64,000 nucleotides of DNA from Nevskia sp. (GCA_021732745.1 JAKFUK010000001.1:1376931-1440930); one strand, 5' to 3'. Numbered from the stretch's first letter, positions 47,930 to 59,784 are shown. Made by a program: numbers and translations. Notes: generated from the letters alone by a model not told the origin.

Positions 47930-49423
47930 ATGATCAATTGTTCCTTTCGCGGTTCATCCGCGTCGCGCCTGCTGCGCATTTTCCTCGTGATGTCGCTTGC
48001 GATCGTCGCCAGCGGCTGCTCCTCGAAAGGGGACAAACGCGACACCCCGGACAATCCGTTCCGGGCCGGCACCGACGTGGGTTCCGGCGGCGTGCCGAAA
48101 TCGGAAGCGGTGTTGAAGATCGAAGCGCTGCAAGCCTACTTCAAGGCTCACAACGCGCTGCAAAACACCGACTACGAGTCGGCGATCGAGCAATACACCC
48201 AGCTGATCGCGCGCTATCCATTCACCGAGTTCGCAACGCAGTCCGAACTCGAAAAGGTCTACGCCCAGTATCGCAGCTTCAGGCCTGACGAGGCGCTGCT
48301 GGCCGGCGATCGCTTCCTGCGCGAACACCCGCGCCACAAGCACGCGGACTACGTTCAGTACCTGAAGGGTCTGATCAATTCATCGCGTACCGAGTCGATC
48401 AGCGATTACCTGCCGCTCGATTCCAGCAAGAAGGACGTCAACGCCGAACGCCGCGCCTACGACGACTTCGCCGTGCTCGTGCAGCGCTATCCGATGAGCG
48501 TGTACACCGGCGACGCGCGCAAGCGCATGGTTCACCTGCGCAACCGCATCGCCAGCCACGAGCTGTCGATCGTTCGCTATTACGTCAAGCGTCAGGCCTG
48601 GGTGGCAGTGTCCAAGCGCGCCGAAAACCTGATCGCCGAATACCCCGGCGCGCCGTCCACGGCGGAAGCGTTGAAGCTGCTGCGCCTCTCCTACGAAAAG
48701 CTCGATCTCAAGCCGCAGATCGCCGATCTCGACCGCATTGTCGCGGCGAACGGGGAGTCGATCCGTCTGGCAGCCATCCCGAAGGCGAAGCCGGGCCCGC
48801 GCAGCCGGGTCGGTCTGCCGGCCGAGCCGGGCGCTGCTGCGGCCGCGAAGACGGCGGCACCGACGGTCGCCACCGCTGCCGCGCCGGAGAAGGAGAAGGA
48901 GGCACCGAAAGGCTTTTTCGGCACCCTGGGCAGCTATCTGAACCTGCTGAACAAGACCTACGACCTCGATGCCGACAAGGTCAAGGACTCGAAGGCGACT
49001 ACCGGTCCGGGCAACGAACCGCCGGCTGCCGCCGCCAAGGCCGAGCGCCGCCTGCCGCCGACGGAAAACCCGAATCGCGATGCCTCGCTGAGCACCGGGC
49101 CGTACAGCGGCGAACCAGTGGTCGTCGACGTGGCCCCGGTGTTTTCCGATGGCGAATCGGCAGCCCCGAAAGCCGAAGCGCCGCCCGCTGCGGCTGCCGC
49201 CACTCCAGAAGCAGCGCCGAAGCCGGCCGAAGTCACTGCCGAAGAAAAGAAGAAAGACGAAGGCGGTGGCCTGTTCGACTTCCTGAACAAGACCTACACC
49301 ATCGGCGGCGACAAGAAGGACGCCCCTGCTGCCGAAAGCGCGCCGCCAGCGGCGGAACCGCCAGCAGCGGACGCGGCCGGTGATGCTGCACCTGCACCGG
49401 CCGGCGATACCCAGAGCAACTGA
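47930..49423 (+). CDS. bamD: Outer-membrane assembly lipoprotein BamD with long C-terminal extension
   Basis: 497 residues from the ATG at 47930; in-frame ATG 47918 and GTG 47912 sit very close to the promoter and are less likely. Lipoprotein signal ends VASGC. Residues about 55-290 are the BamD/ComL TPR domain (NTDYESAIEQYTQLIARYPF, LRLSYEKLDLKPQIADL). BamD is essential in the BAM complex that inserts outer-membrane barrels. The typical protein has about 250 residues; here roughly 200 more follow, Ala/Pro/Glu-rich, with two copies of an L(L)NKTY-containing block at about residue 328 (GFFGTLGSYLNLLNKTY) and 445 (GGGLFDFLNKTY). Confidence 0.9.
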   Translation: MINCSFRGSSASRLLRIFLVMSLAIVASGCSSKGDKRDTPDNPFRAGTDVGSGGVPKSEAVLKIEALQAYFKAHNALQNTDYESAIEQYTQLIARYPFTEFATQSELEKVYAQYRSFRPDEALLAGDRFLREHPRHKHADYVQYLKGLINSSRTESISDYLPLDSSKKDVNAERRAYDDFAVLVQRYPMSVYTGDARKRMVHLRNRIASHELSIVRYYVKRQAWVAVSKRAENLIAEYPGAPSTAEALKLLRLSYEKLDLKPQIADLDRIVAANGESIRLAAIPKAKPGPRSRVGLPAEPGAAAAAKTAAPTVATAAAPEKEKEAPKGFFGTLGSYLNLLNKTYDLDADKVKDSKATTGPGNEPPAAAAKAERRLPPTENPNRDASLSTGPYSGEPVVVDVAPVFSDGESAAPKAEAPPAAAAATPEAAPKPAEVTAEEKKKDEGGGLFDFLNKTYTIGGDKKDAPAAESAPPAAEPPAADAAGDAAPAPAGDTQSN

Positions 49424-49435
49424 GCGCGGGCTGCG

Positions 49436-51070
49436 CTACAGGTCGCCGTAGACCGCCGTGATCGGATAGCGACGTTCGCGACCGAACGCCCGCAGCGTGA
49501 CCTTCGGCCCCGGCGGTGCCTGTCGTCGCTTGTACTCCGAACGTCGCACCAGCCCGGCGACACGGCGCACCGTCGCTTCCTCGAAACCCATCGCAACGAT
49601 CTCGGGAATCGAGCGGCTGTGCTCGACATAGGCTTCGAGGATAGGGTCCAGTACCTCGTACGGCGGCAGTGAGTCGGAATCCTTCTGGTCCGGACGCAGC
49701 TCGGCCGTCGGCGGCCGTTCGATGACTCGTTCCGGAATCACCATCGAGATCGTGTTGCGATAGCGGCACAGCGCGTAGACCAGCGTCTTGTAGACGTCCT
49801 TGATCGGCGCGAAGCCGCCGCACATGTCGCCGTAAAGTGTTGCGTAGCCGACAGCCATCTCGCTCTTGTTGCCGGTGGTCAGCACCACCTGCCCGAACTT
49901 GTTCGACAGCGCCATCAGCAGCACGCCACGGCTGCGCGACTGCATGTTCTCTTCGGCCAGATCAATGGGCCGATCGCCGAACAGCGGGGCCAGCGTCTCG
50001 GCGAACGCGGTGAACGGCTTTTCGATCGGCAGCACCGAATAGCGAATGCCGAGCAATTCCGCCTCGATCCGGGCATCGTCGTTCGACATGTCCAGCGTGT
50101 ATCGCGACGGCAGCGACACCGCCCAGACCTTGTCCGGCCCCAGCGCATCGGCGGCAATCGCCGCGATCAGCGCGGAGTCGATGCCGCCGGACAAGCCCAG
50201 CAGCACGCCGGGGAAGCCGTTGCGGGTCACGTAGTCGCGGGTGGCCTGCACCAGCCCTGAGTAGACCTCGGCTTCGATCGAGCTTGCAGCACGGATGGCG
50301 CCGCGCGGCGTCAGCGCGTCAAGCGTGATCGGATAGACCCCTTCCTCGAACAGCGGCGCGTGGAAGCCGATTTCGCCGGTGGCAGAGATCGCCATCGAAT
50401 CGCCGTCGAACACCAGCTCGTCCTGACCGCCCGTGCAGTTGACGTAGACGATCGGCAAGCCGACTTCAGCCACCCGCTGGCGCAGCACGGCCAGCCGCTC
50501 CGCCGGCTTGCCGATGTTGTAGGGCGAGGCATTGATGTTCAGCAGCAGCTCGGCCCCTGCCGCCTTCGCGGCAGCCGCCGGCCCCGGCCCCCAGATGTCC
50601 TCGCAGATGCACAGACCGATGCGCAGGCCATCGAGCGTGAACACCGCAGCACCCGCTGCACCGGGCTCGAAATGGCGCTTCTCGTCGAACACGCCGTAGT
50701 TCGGCAGCAACTGCTTGCGCGCGCGAATCACCAGCTGGCCGTCGCGATAGACGGAGGCGGCGTTGTAGACGCGGCCATCCGCATATTCGGGATGACCGAC
50801 GACGATGTGGATGCCGTTCGACGCCGCCGAGATCTTCGCGAGTGCTGCGTCGATGGCTTGCGGCAGCGCGGTGCGCAGCAGCAAATCGTCCGGCGGATAG
50901 CCGAGCAGCGACAGTTCCGGGGTTGCCACCAGCTGCGCGCCGAGTTCATCGCGCGCCTTCACGGCTGCGGCAATGATCTTGGCGACATTGCCGTCGAGGT
51001 CACCGACCCAGAGATTGAGTTGGGCGGCAGCGATGCGGAGTGGCGTCACGATCGGCTTACCGGCGGGCAT
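49436..51070 (-). CDS. nadE: Glutamine-dependent NAD+ synthetase
   Basis: Final step of NAD synthesis. 544 residues from the ATG at 51070; a GTG at 51049 is about as plausible. N-terminal nitrilase-type glutaminase with the Glu-Lys-Cys triad (TPELSLLGYPPDDLL, ARKQLLPNYGVFDEKRHF, GLCICEDIWGPG), C-terminal ATP-pyrophosphatase (VLLGLSGGIDSALIAAIAAD, LTTGNKSEMAVGYATLYGDM). Its start overlaps the upstream VapC-type gene's end by 14 bases if the ATG is used. Convergent with bamD, 12 bases apart. Confidence 0.94.
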   Translation of the reverse strand: MPAGKPIVTPLRIAAAQLNLWVGDLDGNVAKIIAAAVKARDELGAQLVATPELSLLGYPPDDLLLRTALPQAIDAALAKISAASNGIHIVVGHPEYADGRVYNAASVYRDGQLVIRARKQLLPNYGVFDEKRHFEPGAAGAAVFTLDGLRIGLCICEDIWGPGPAAAAKAAGAELLLNINASPYNIGKPAERLAVLRQRVAEVGLPIVYVNCTGGQDELVFDGDSMAISATGEIGFHAPLFEEGVYPITLDALTPRGAIRAASSIEAEVYSGLVQATRDYVTRNGFPGVLLGLSGGIDSALIAAIAADALGPDKVWAVSLPSRYTLDMSNDDARIEAELLGIRYSVLPIEKPFTAFAETLAPLFGDRPIDLAEENMQSRSRGVLLMALSNKFGQVVLTTGNKSEMAVGYATLYGDMCGGFAPIKDVYKTLVYALCRYRNTISMVIPERVIERPPTAELRPDQKDSDSLPPYEVLDPILEAYVEHSRSIPEIVAMGFEEATVRRVAGLVRRSEYKRRQAPPGPKVTLRAFGRERRYPITAVYGDL

Positions 51071-51464
51071 CTTGTCGCGCCAGCCGTCCGTTCCACCCGA
51101 GCAACACGCCATCTCCGGTCACCAGTGTCGCGTCCGCCATGATGGCGGTGCCGACAATCAATCGGTCGCTCGGATCGCCGTGATAGGGAAGTACTTCAGC
51201 GCCGCGAATGGCCGCTTCGCCAGTCAACACCCATTCCTGAATGCCGGTTGCCAGGACGCCTGCACGCCATTGGCCGAGCGTGCCGTCGATTTCGAGTTGG
51301 TCGCGAAAGACTAGCAAGGCCACTTCCCAGAAGCTGATCGCGCTGACCCAAGCCGCCCGGCGACGCAGGGCCTCGTCTATCAGTCTTCGGGTTTTACCGC
51401 CCATGCTGGGGGAATCGGTCATGCCCCAGACCAGGACATGGGTATCGAGCAGCAATGGCTTCAC
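51057..51464 (-). CDS. PIN-domain toxin (VapC family, type II TA)
   Basis: 135 residues. PIN residues Asp7 (LLLDTHVLVW), Glu47 (ISFWEVALL), Asp100 (HGDPSDRLIVGTA) and Asp118 (LVTGDGVLL) are present. The LLLDTHVLVW start is typical of toxins paired with Phd/YefM antitoxins. Overlaps the antitoxin gene by 4 bases. Likely an RNase. Confidence 0.92.
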   Translation of the reverse strand: MKPLLLDTHVLVWGMTDSPSMGGKTRRLIDEALRRRAAWVSAISFWEVALLVFRDQLEIDGTLGQWRAGVLATGIQEWVLTGEAAIRGAEVLPYHGDPSDRLIVGTAIMADATLVTGDGVLLGWNGRLARQDARR

Positions 51465-51772
51465 GATGCCTGCTTGACCGTACGCCGCCGCCGCTGGGGA
51501 ACAGGCAAGGCACCCGCCTCGATCCGCTTGTGCTTGATCACCGGATCGGCCATGCCGCCGACGGGGGAGATGATGTCGCCCGTGATCCGGGTTCGATCGG
51601 CAAGCGCTCCGAAGAACGCCGATGCCGGCTTCACCTCATGAACCGACACCAGCTTGGCAACCGCCCTGCCGCGCTTGGTGATCGTGACGGTTGCGCCCGT
51701 CTCGGCGACTTGATCCATCAGCTTCAGGCAGGTCGCCTTGAAAGCCCCGGCAGGCAGGGAGTGGTCATCCAT
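51461..51772 (-). CDS. Phd/YefM family antitoxin
   Basis: 103 residues. Phd/YefM N-terminal DNA-binding pattern: LPAGAFKATCLKLMDQVAET, then VTITKRGRAVAKLVSV. The C-terminal part, Arg/Lys-rich (QRRRRTVKQAS), would bind the toxin. A palindrome lies 15 bases upstream of its start, fitting autoregulation. Confidence 0.88.
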   Translation of the reverse strand: MDDHSLPAGAFKATCLKLMDQVAETGATVTITKRGRAVAKLVSVHEVKPASAFFGALADRTRITGDIISPVGGMADPVIKHKRIEAGALPVPQRRRRTVKQAS

Positions 51773-51786
51773 TCGATCGGCCCAGT

Positions 51787-51808
51787 CGTGACCATGAAAG
51801 TGGTCACG
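51787..51808. promoter_or_regulatory. Probable operator of the Phd/VapC pair
   Basis: CGTGACCA and TGGTCACG are 8-base perfect inverted arms around TGAAAG, just upstream of the antitoxin start on the minus strand. The position and symmetry fit binding by the Phd-type antitoxin. Confidence 0.65.
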
Positions 51809-51856
51809 AGTATAGGCGTCCGATGTTGATCGAACAATGACTGCCGGGGGTTCGAC

Positions 51857-52729
51857 TCAGCTCAGCAGCGACTTCATCGCCGCACCGAGATCAGCCGGCG
51901 AGCGCACCGTCTTGACGCCAGCCGCTTCGAGCGCCGCGAACTTTTCGTCCGCCGTGCCCTTGCCGCCCGCGATGATGGCACCCGCATGGCCCATGCGCTT
52001 GCCGGCCGGAGCGGTGACGCCGGCGATGTAGGCGACGACCGGCTTCTTGATGTACTGCTTGATGTAGGCTGCCGCTTCTTCTTCCGAGGAGCCACCGATT
52101 TCGCCGACCATGATCATGCCGTCGGTTTCCGGGTCGGCTTCGAAGCGCTTCAGCACGTCGATGAAGCCCAGGCCGCGAACCGGGTCGCCGCCGATGCCCA
52201 CGCAGGTCGACTGGCCGAGGCCGTTCTGGGTCGTCTGGTGCACGGTTTCATAGGTCAGCGTGCCCGAACGCGACACGATACCGATGCGGCCCGGCTTGTG
52301 GATGTGGCCCGGCATGATGCCGATCTTGCACTGGCCCGGGGTGATGACGCCGGGGCAGTTCGGACCGATCAGCACGGCGTCCGGATAGGCCTTGAGTGCG
52401 GCCTTGACCTTGACCATGTCGATCACCGGAATGCCTTCGGTGATGCAGATGATGACCTTGATGCCGGCGTCGGCCGCTTCGAGGATCGCATCGGCCGCGC
52501 CCGGGGCGGGCACGTAGATCATCGTCGCGTCGGCGCCGGTGGCCTTGACTGCGTCGTGCGCGGTGCTGAACACCGGCAGGCTCAGGTGCATGCTGCCGCC
52601 CTTGCCCGGCGACACGCCGCCGACCATCTTGGTGCCGTAGGCGATCGCCTGTTCGGAGTGGAAGGTGCCCTGCTTGCCGGTGAAGCCCTGGCAGATGACC
52701 TTGGTGTCTTTGTTGATCAGGATGCTCAT
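51857..52729 (-). CDS. sucD: Succinyl-CoA synthetase alpha subunit
   Basis: TCA-cycle substrate-level phosphorylation. 290 residues. CoA-binding [19 protein letters not shown] and [10 protein letters not shown], then the [20 protein letters not shown] region; the phosphorylated His is in [15 protein letters not shown]. Pairs with SucC, encoded upstream after a 54-base gap holding GTGAGG repeats. Confidence 0.97.
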   Translation of the reverse strand: MSILINKDTKVICQGFTGKQGTFHSEQAIAYGTKMVGGVSPGKGGSMHLSLPVFSTAHDAVKATGADATMIYVPAPGAADAILEAADAGIKVIICITEGIPVIDMVKVKAALKAYPDAVLIGPNCPGVITPGQCKIGIMPGHIHKPGRIGIVSRSGTLTYETVHQTTQNGLGQSTCVGIGGDPVRGLGFIDVLKRFEADPETDGMIMVGEIGGSSEEEAAAYIKQYIKKPVVAYIAGVTAPAGKRMGHAGAIIAGGKGTADEKFAALEAAGVKTVRSPADLGAAMKSLLS

Positions 52730-52737
52730 TGAAATCT

Positions 52738-52767
52738 CGTGAGGCGTGAGGGGAGAGGCGTGAGGCG
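52738..52767. repeat. GCGTGAGG repeats between sucC and sucD
   Basis: CGTGAGGCGTGAGGGGAGAG and GCGTGAGGCG carry three GTGAGG units in 30 bases, echoing the heptamer array at 1708-1731. Confidence 0.6.
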
Positions 52768-52783
52768 GACCGATGTCCTGGCC

Positions 52784-53950
52784 TCAGGCGCTCTTGGCCA
52801 GCTTGACGACCATCTGCGCCGCTTCGGTCAGATCCGAAACCGGCGTCACGGCGAGTCCGGATTCGCGCAACATGGCCTGACCCTTTTCCATGTTGGTGCC
52901 CTGCAAGCGGGCCACCACTGGAATCTTGAGCCCCACCTGCTTGACCGCGGCGATGATGCCTTCGGCGATCAGATCGCAGCGGACGATGCCGCCGAAGATG
53001 TTGATGAAGATCGCCTTCACTTCCGGCGTGGCGGTGATCAGCTTGAAGGCTTCCGTCACCTTCTCCGCCGTGGTGCCGCCGCCGACGTCGAGGAAGTTGG
53101 CCGGCTGACCGCCGTGCAATTTCACGATGTCCATCGTCGCCATGGCCAGACCGGCACCGTTGACCATGCAGCCGATGTCGCCTTCCAGCGTCACGTAGTT
53201 CAGATCGAACTTGGCGGCGGCGCGCTCGCGCTCGTCTTCCTGCGACGGATCGCGCATCTCGGCGATCGACTTCTGGCGGAACAGCGCGTTGTCGTCGAAG
53301 TTCAGCTTGGCGTCGAGCGCGAAGACATTGCCTTCACTGGTCACGATCAGCGGATTGATCTCGACCATGCTGGCATCGCATTCGGTGACGATCTTGTAGA
53401 CGCCGCTCATGATCCTGGTGAACTGGTCGACCTGGTCCTTGGTCAGGTCCATGAAGAAGCCGAGTTCGCGCGCCTGGTACGGCTGGAAGCCGGCGGCCGG
53501 GTTGACGGTGATGGTCTTGATCTTTTCCGGCGTGTGCTCGGCGACTTCCTCGATGTCCATGCCGCCGGCGGCGGAGGCCATCAGGATCACGCACTCGCTG
53601 GTGCGATCGACGAGTGCGGAGACATACAGCTCGCGAACGATGATCGACGGCTTTTCGACCCAGACCGAGTTGACCGGCAGGCCCTTGGCGTCGGTCTGCT
53701 TGGTGACCATCATCTTGCCGAGCATGCCCTTCGCGGCTTCTTCAGCGGCATCGGCACCGGTGACCAGCTTGACGCCGCCGACCTTGCCGCGACCGCCGGC
53801 ATGAACCTGCGCCTTGACCACGACCTTCTCGGTGCCGAGCTGCTTGGCGACCGCGCGTGCCTGTTCCGGACTGGTGGCCAGGCCACCCTGCGGTACTGGA
53901 ATTCCGTAGCGCGCAAAAACTTCCTTCGCCTGATACTCGTGCAGGTTCAT
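52784..53950 (-). CDS. sucC: Succinyl-CoA synthetase beta subunit (ADP-forming)
   Basis: 388 residues from the ATG at 53950, chosen for the standard N-terminus [20 protein letters not shown] and the GGGG box upstream. ATP-grasp domain with [20 protein letters not shown]; the C-terminal CoA-ligase domain ends in a Rossmann-like half with [18 protein letters not shown] and [12 protein letters not shown]. First gene of sucCD; no sucAB in the window. Confidence 0.97.
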   Translation of the reverse strand: MNLHEYQAKEVFARYGIPVPQGGLATSPEQARAVAKQLGTEKVVVKAQVHAGGRGKVGGVKLVTGADAAEEAAKGMLGKMMVTKQTDAKGLPVNSVWVEKPSIIVRELYVSALVDRTSECVILMASAAGGMDIEEVAEHTPEKIKTITVNPAAGFQPYQARELGFFMDLTKDQVDQFTRIMSGVYKIVTECDASMVEINPLIVTSEGNVFALDAKLNFDDNALFRQKSIAEMRDPSQEDERERAAAKFDLNYVTLEGDIGCMVNGAGLAMATMDIVKLHGGQPANFLDVGGGTTAEKVTEAFKLITATPEVKAIFINIFGGIVRCDLIAEGIIAAVKQVGLKIPVVARLQGTNMEKGQAMLRESGLAVTPVSDLTEAAQMVVKLAKSA

Positions 53951-54146
53951 GCATCCCCCAAGGGTGATATAGACAGACGCGCCGGAAACACTGTGCCCCG
54001 ACGCTGTGTGCGGATTTGATACAGCGGGCTTTGAGCCGGCGGCATTTTCCACGAAACCCCCGGTGCAGGCAAAGCCGCCGCACCGCTACACTTTTCCCGC
54101 ATTCGCGAAAAACTTCGCGATAAATCAATCATCAACAGGCGACGAC

Positions 54147-54359
54147 ATGTCACTACTCATTCGGGTGTTTTTCCTCGCCGCCGTGGGCTGGCTGCTGTAT
54201 CGCGCCTACATCCGCTGGCAAACCGGCAACAGCCGCAGCGGAACCCCGCCCGAGCCCTTGCAGACCGTCGCCCGCTGCGCCGGCTGCGGGGCCTATCTGC
54301 CGGTGCAGACGCTGTCGCCGATCGGCCGCTGCGGAGCTTGCGAGCAGAACAAGCCGTGA
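54147..54359 (+). CDS. PP0621-family small membrane protein with zinc-ribbon-like Cys pairs
   Basis: 70 residues: one N-terminal helix (LLIRVFFLAAVGWLLYRAYI) and a C-terminal CAGCGAYLPVQ...GRCGAC, two CxxC pairs that could bind zinc. It matches PP0621 family proteins, encoded just before pilS in related genomes. A 26-base gap separates it from pilS. Function unknown. Confidence 0.8.
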   Translation: MSLLIRVFFLAAVGWLLYRAYIRWQTGNSRSGTPPEPLQTVARCAGCGAYLPVQTLSPIGRCGACEQNKP

Positions 54360-54385
54360 TCGCCGGCTAGCCGGGAACACGGCGC

Positions 54386-55972
54386 GTGGAAAGCCGCGAG
54401 CGCAGCCGTTTCCTCGATCCCGAGGACTGGCGAATCCTGATCACGCTCGCCGCCTACCGGCTGGTGCTGGTGGTCTTGCTCGGCGGCATCCATTTCTTCG
54501 CGCTGGTGCCGTATTTCTTCGATCGCGCCGATCCAGCGCAGTTTTTCGCAATCGTCGTGGTCTACGCGCTGCCAGCGCTGGCGTTGCTGGCGGCAGCACT
54601 GCTGCGCCAGCCCAGCCTGCGCGCACAGGCGCATTTTTCCTTCGTGATCGACACCCTGGCCATCGTGGCGATGATGGCGGCGGCAAAAGGCGTGTCGTCC
54701 GGCCTTGGCGTGCTGCTGATCACCCCGGCGGTCGGTTGCAGCCTCGTGCTGCCGCTGCGGCTGGGCCTGCTGCACGCGGCACTCGGCACCTTCGCGGTGT
54801 TCGGCTCGGAGCTGTGGCGGCAATCGCTGAACCGCTACGAAGCGTCGGACATCACCAACGCCGGGCTCATCGGCCTGATGCTGTTCGCGACCTCGCTCGG
54901 CGCCGGTGCCGTGGCCCAGCGGGCGCGCAAGAGCGAGGCGCTGGCCGCACGCTTCGGCAGCGATCTGGCCAGCCTGTCGCGGCTCAACGAGCGCATCGTC
55001 GAGTCGATGGAAACGCCGGTGCTGGTGATCGACGAAGAACGCCGACTGCGCGTGCAGAACGCCGCCGGACGCCGCCTGCTGGCGACACCCGCGCTCGACG
55101 GCCGGCCGCTGGCCACCGCCCTGCCGGCCTTGAGTGCGGCCCTCGATCGCTGGCAGGAAGCGCCCAATCTCGATCCGCGGCCGGTCAATCTCACCAGCGG
55201 CGGGCCAGAACTGCTGCCGCGCTTCACTCGCCTGGGCTACAACGCCTGGGCACCGGTGCTGGTGCTGCTTGACGATGCCGCGCGAGTGCGCGAGCAGGCG
55301 CAGCAACTGAAGCTGGCCGCGCTCGGGCGGCTGTCGGCCGGTATCGCGCATGAAATCCGCAATCCGCTGTCGGCGATCCGCCACGCAGGCCAGTTGCTCG
55401 CCGAATCGCCGGCATTGCCCGGCGAAGACCAGCGCCTGCTCGACATGATCCAGCGCCACACCACGCGCATCGACAAGATCGTCGAGGACGTGCTGCGCCT
55501 GTCGCGCCGCGATGCCGCCGTGCCGCAGACCATTGCCCTGCGCAGCTTTCTCGAACGCTGCATCGCCACCTGGTCGGAAGGCTGTCCGAACGGCGCGCGG
55601 GCAGTGCAGATCGACGGTGTTGGTGAAGCGCTGACCGTGCGTTTCGATCCCGACCAGTTGCAGCAGGTGCTGCACAACCTGTGGCAGAACAGCGTCGAGC
55701 ACGGCGCGGTCGACGGCCGCGCACTGACGGTTCGGCTGACCGCCGGCCGCCTGAGCCCCGGCCAGCGGCCGTATCTGGATGTCTCCGACGATGGCGGCGG
55801 CATCCCGTCGAGCGCGCGCGAGCAGCTGTTTGAACCCTTCTTCACCCTGGCCCGTCGCGGCACCGGCCTGGGCCTGTATCTGTCGCGGGAAATATGTGAA
55901 TACAATCAAGCACGTCTGACGCATCTGCCGACCGAAACCGGAACCCGTTTCCGGCTCATCTTCGCCGCATGA
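54386..55972 (+). CDS. pilS: Two-component sensor histidine kinase PilS
   Basis: 528 residues from a GTG. Six membrane helices in the first 190 residues, a PAS-like region (VESMETPVLVIDEERRLRVQ), the H-box GIAHEIRNPLSAIRHAG and an ATPase domain with N (LHNLWQNSVEHG), G1 (VSDDGGGIP), F (FEPFF) and G2 (GTGLGLYLS) boxes. In Pseudomonas PilS senses membrane pilin and controls pilA through PilR. The gene overlaps pilR by 4 bases; no pilA lies in the window. Confidence 0.92.
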   Translation: MESRERSRFLDPEDWRILITLAAYRLVLVVLLGGIHFFALVPYFFDRADPAQFFAIVVVYALPALALLAAALLRQPSLRAQAHFSFVIDTLAIVAMMAAAKGVSSGLGVLLITPAVGCSLVLPLRLGLLHAALGTFAVFGSELWRQSLNRYEASDITNAGLIGLMLFATSLGAGAVAQRARKSEALAARFGSDLASLSRLNERIVESMETPVLVIDEERRLRVQNAAGRRLLATPALDGRPLATALPALSAALDRWQEAPNLDPRPVNLTSGGPELLPRFTRLGYNAWAPVLVLLDDAARVREQAQQLKLAALGRLSAGIAHEIRNPLSAIRHAGQLLAESPALPGEDQRLLDMIQRHTTRIDKIVEDVLRLSRRDAAVPQTIALRSFLERCIATWSEGCPNGARAVQIDGVGEALTVRFDPDQLQQVLHNLWQNSVEHGAVDGRALTVRLTAGRLSPGQRPYLDVSDDGGGIPSSAREQLFEPFFTLARRGTGLGLYLSREICEYNQARLTHLPTETGTRFRLIFAA

Positions 55973-57327
55973 GCGGCCTCACCCGACCCGATGCGCCCAT
56001 GAGCAAGGCACTAGCGCTGATCGTCGACGACGAGGCCGATATCCGCGAACTGCTGGAAATCACCCTGTCGCGCATGGGCTTGCGCACGGCCGCCGCCGGC
56101 AGCGTTCGCGAAGCCCGCGCCCTGCTGGCCGAACACAGCTTCGACCTCTGCTTCACCGACATGCGCCTGCCGGACGGCAACGGCATCGAACTGGTCGGGC
56201 TGATCCAGAAAAAGCACGCCGGCCTGCCGGTGGCGGTGATCACCGCGTATGGCAGCGCCCAGGCGGCGGTCGAAAGTCTGAAGGCAGGGGCTTTCGATTT
56301 CGTCTCCAAGCCCATTGATCTGGGCCAGTTGCGCAAGCTGGTCGACACCGCACTGAAACTGCGCGCCACTTCCGAACCCGACGACGGCGGCCTGCTCGGT
56401 GCCGCACCGGTGATCGACGCGCTGCGGGCGCTGATCGAGCGGCTGGCGCGCAGTCAGGCCCCGGTGCACATCACCGGCGAGTCCGGCACCGGCAAGGAAC
56501 TGGTGGCGCGGCTGATCCACACCCGCAGCCCGCGCGCCGACGCGCCGTTCGTGCCGGTGAACTGCGGCGCGATTCCGGCGGAACTGATGGAAAGCGAGTT
56601 CTTCGGTCATCTGAAAGGCAGCTTCACCGGTGCCACCCGCGACAAGGCTGGCCTGTTCCAGGCGGCGGAAGGCGGCACGCTGTTTCTCGATGAAGTCGGC
56701 GATCTGCCGCTGCACATGCAGGTGAAACTGCTGCGCGCGCTGCAGGAGCGCGCGGTGCGGCCGGTGGGCGCGGAAAGCGAGATCGCGGTCAATGTCCGGG
56801 TGATTTCGGCCACCCACAAGGATTTGAGTCAGCTCACCGCCAACGGCAGCTTCCGCCAGGATCTCTATTACCGCCTCAATGTCATCGAAGTGCGCACGCC
56901 CAGCCTGCGCGACCGCCGCGAAGACATTCCCTTGCTGGCCGATGCCATCCTCGGCCGGCTGGCCCGCGAGAACGGGCTGGAAACCGCGCCCAAGCTCGAA
57001 GAATCGGCGCTGGCGCGGCTGCGCGACTATCCGTTTCCGGGCAATGTCCGGGAACTGGAAAACGTGCTCGAACGGGCGGTGACCTTGAGCGACGGCAGCC
57101 GGATTTCGGCCTCCGACCTGCGTCTGCGCGGCGACGGACCAACGATCGCCGGCCCCGGCGCGCCCGCGGCGGCCGCTGATCTCGAAGGCCAGATGGAAGA
57201 CATCGAGCGTCGGGCGATCATCGAAGCGCTGGAGAAAGCGCGCTACAACAAGACCAAGGCGGCAGCGCTGCTGGGAATGAGTTTTCGCTCGCTGCGTTAT
57301 CGAATCAAGAAACTGAACATCGAATGA
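55969..57327 (+). CDS. pilR: Sigma-54-dependent response regulator PilR
   Basis: 452 residues; an ATG ten codons later (55999) is an alternative start. Receiver domain ([15 protein letters not shown], phospho-Asp in [12 protein letters not shown]), AAA+ domain (Walker [22 protein letters not shown] as [15 protein letters not shown], Walker [13 protein letters not shown]) and a Fis-type HTH at the end ([20 protein letters not shown]). GSFTGA replaces GAFTGA, a tolerated change. It activates sigma-54 promoters, classically pilA. Confidence 0.94.
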   Translation: MSGLTRPDAPMSKALALIVDDEADIRELLEITLSRMGLRTAAAGSVREARALLAEHSFDLCFTDMRLPDGNGIELVGLIQKKHAGLPVAVITAYGSAQAAVESLKAGAFDFVSKPIDLGQLRKLVDTALKLRATSEPDDGGLLGAAPVIDALRALIERLARSQAPVHITGESGTGKELVARLIHTRSPRADAPFVPVNCGAIPAELMESEFFGHLKGSFTGATRDKAGLFQAAEGGTLFLDEVGDLPLHMQVKLLRALQERAVRPVGAESEIAVNVRVISATHKDLSQLTANGSFRQDLYYRLNVIEVRTPSLRDRREDIPLLADAILGRLARENGLETAPKLEESALARLRDYPFPGNVRELENVLERAVTLSDGSRISASDLRLRGDGPTIAGPGAPAAAADLEGQMEDIERRAIIEALEKARYNKTKAAALLGMSFRSLRYRIKKLNIE

Positions 57328-57391
57328 GGCGCCGGCAAGCAGCGTGACCCGCTTCTTGCTTGACGCCCGCAGCACCACTAAGGGGAATTCC

Positions 57392-59263
<1,872 letters not shown>

Positions 59264-59279
59264 GGCGCTGACAAGAAAA

Positions 59280-59309
59280 GACGCGGCACCGGTTTCGCCG
59301 GGCCGCGTC
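59280..59309. terminator. Terminator between DUF885 gene and convergent small gene
   Basis: GACGCGGC (59280-59287) pairs with GCCGCGTC (59302-59309), with an inner CCGG/CCGG stem around TTTCG. On the minus strand the stem runs into TTTTCTTGTC, so it best terminates the minus-strand gene. Confidence 0.7.
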
Positions 59310-59343
59310 GAAAGTTGCGCAGGAGGCTGCGCGAGGAGAGGGA

Positions 59344-59784
59344 TCAGGCAGCGCGGGCGTACTGCGGCTGCGCGGCTTCGTTGGCGATGACGGGCTTCGC
59401 GGTGACGGGGCGCGTGGCGACCGCCCCGAACACCACGCGGACGTTGTCGACCGTGGTTGCCGCTTCAAGAATTGCCACCGACGACAGGCCTTCCCGAACC
59501 AGGCGGCTGCGCGCTTCAGTTGCATCGCGCCCGGCCACCAGCGCCTCGACGTAATCGGCCAGCGCCTTCAGACGCGGCGTCTGCAAAGCGATCACCGGCA
59601 GGGCGGCGATGCCGGCAATCTTCGGCAGACGGCTCTGGACCACGGCCTGCTCGGCATTGCCCAGCTGCGAATCACGGCCGAACAGGCCACGGCGGCGGAA
59701 CATCTCGGCCAGCACGGCGCGCGACAGGCCGGTGGCGCCAATGATGTTGCTGCGGACTTCGTTGGTAGCGGTATGGGTGTTCAT
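59344..59784 (-). CDS. Uncharacterised protein, 146 residues
   Basis: From the ATG at 59784, with AAGGAG about 10 bases upstream. No leader or membrane helix. It is Ala/Val/Arg-rich and helical-looking (LSRAVLAEMFRRRGLFGRDS, RLKALADYVEALVAGRDATE). I do not recognise a family. Divergently transcribed from a LysR-type regulator 143 bases away, so it is a plausible target of it. Confidence 0.7.
   Translation of the reverse strand: MNTHTATNEVRSNIIGATGLSRAVLAEMFRRRGLFGRDSQLGNAEQAVVQSRLPKIAGIAALPVIALQTPRLKALADYVEALVAGRDATEARSRLVREGLSSVAILEAATTVDNVRVVFGAVATRPVTAKPVIANEAAQPQYARAA

Noticed and set aside
53951-54052. N-terminal extension of SucC
   Set aside because: The standard SucC start [12 protein letters not shown] is at 53950 with a purine-rich box before it; the upstream codons have no counterpart in the family.
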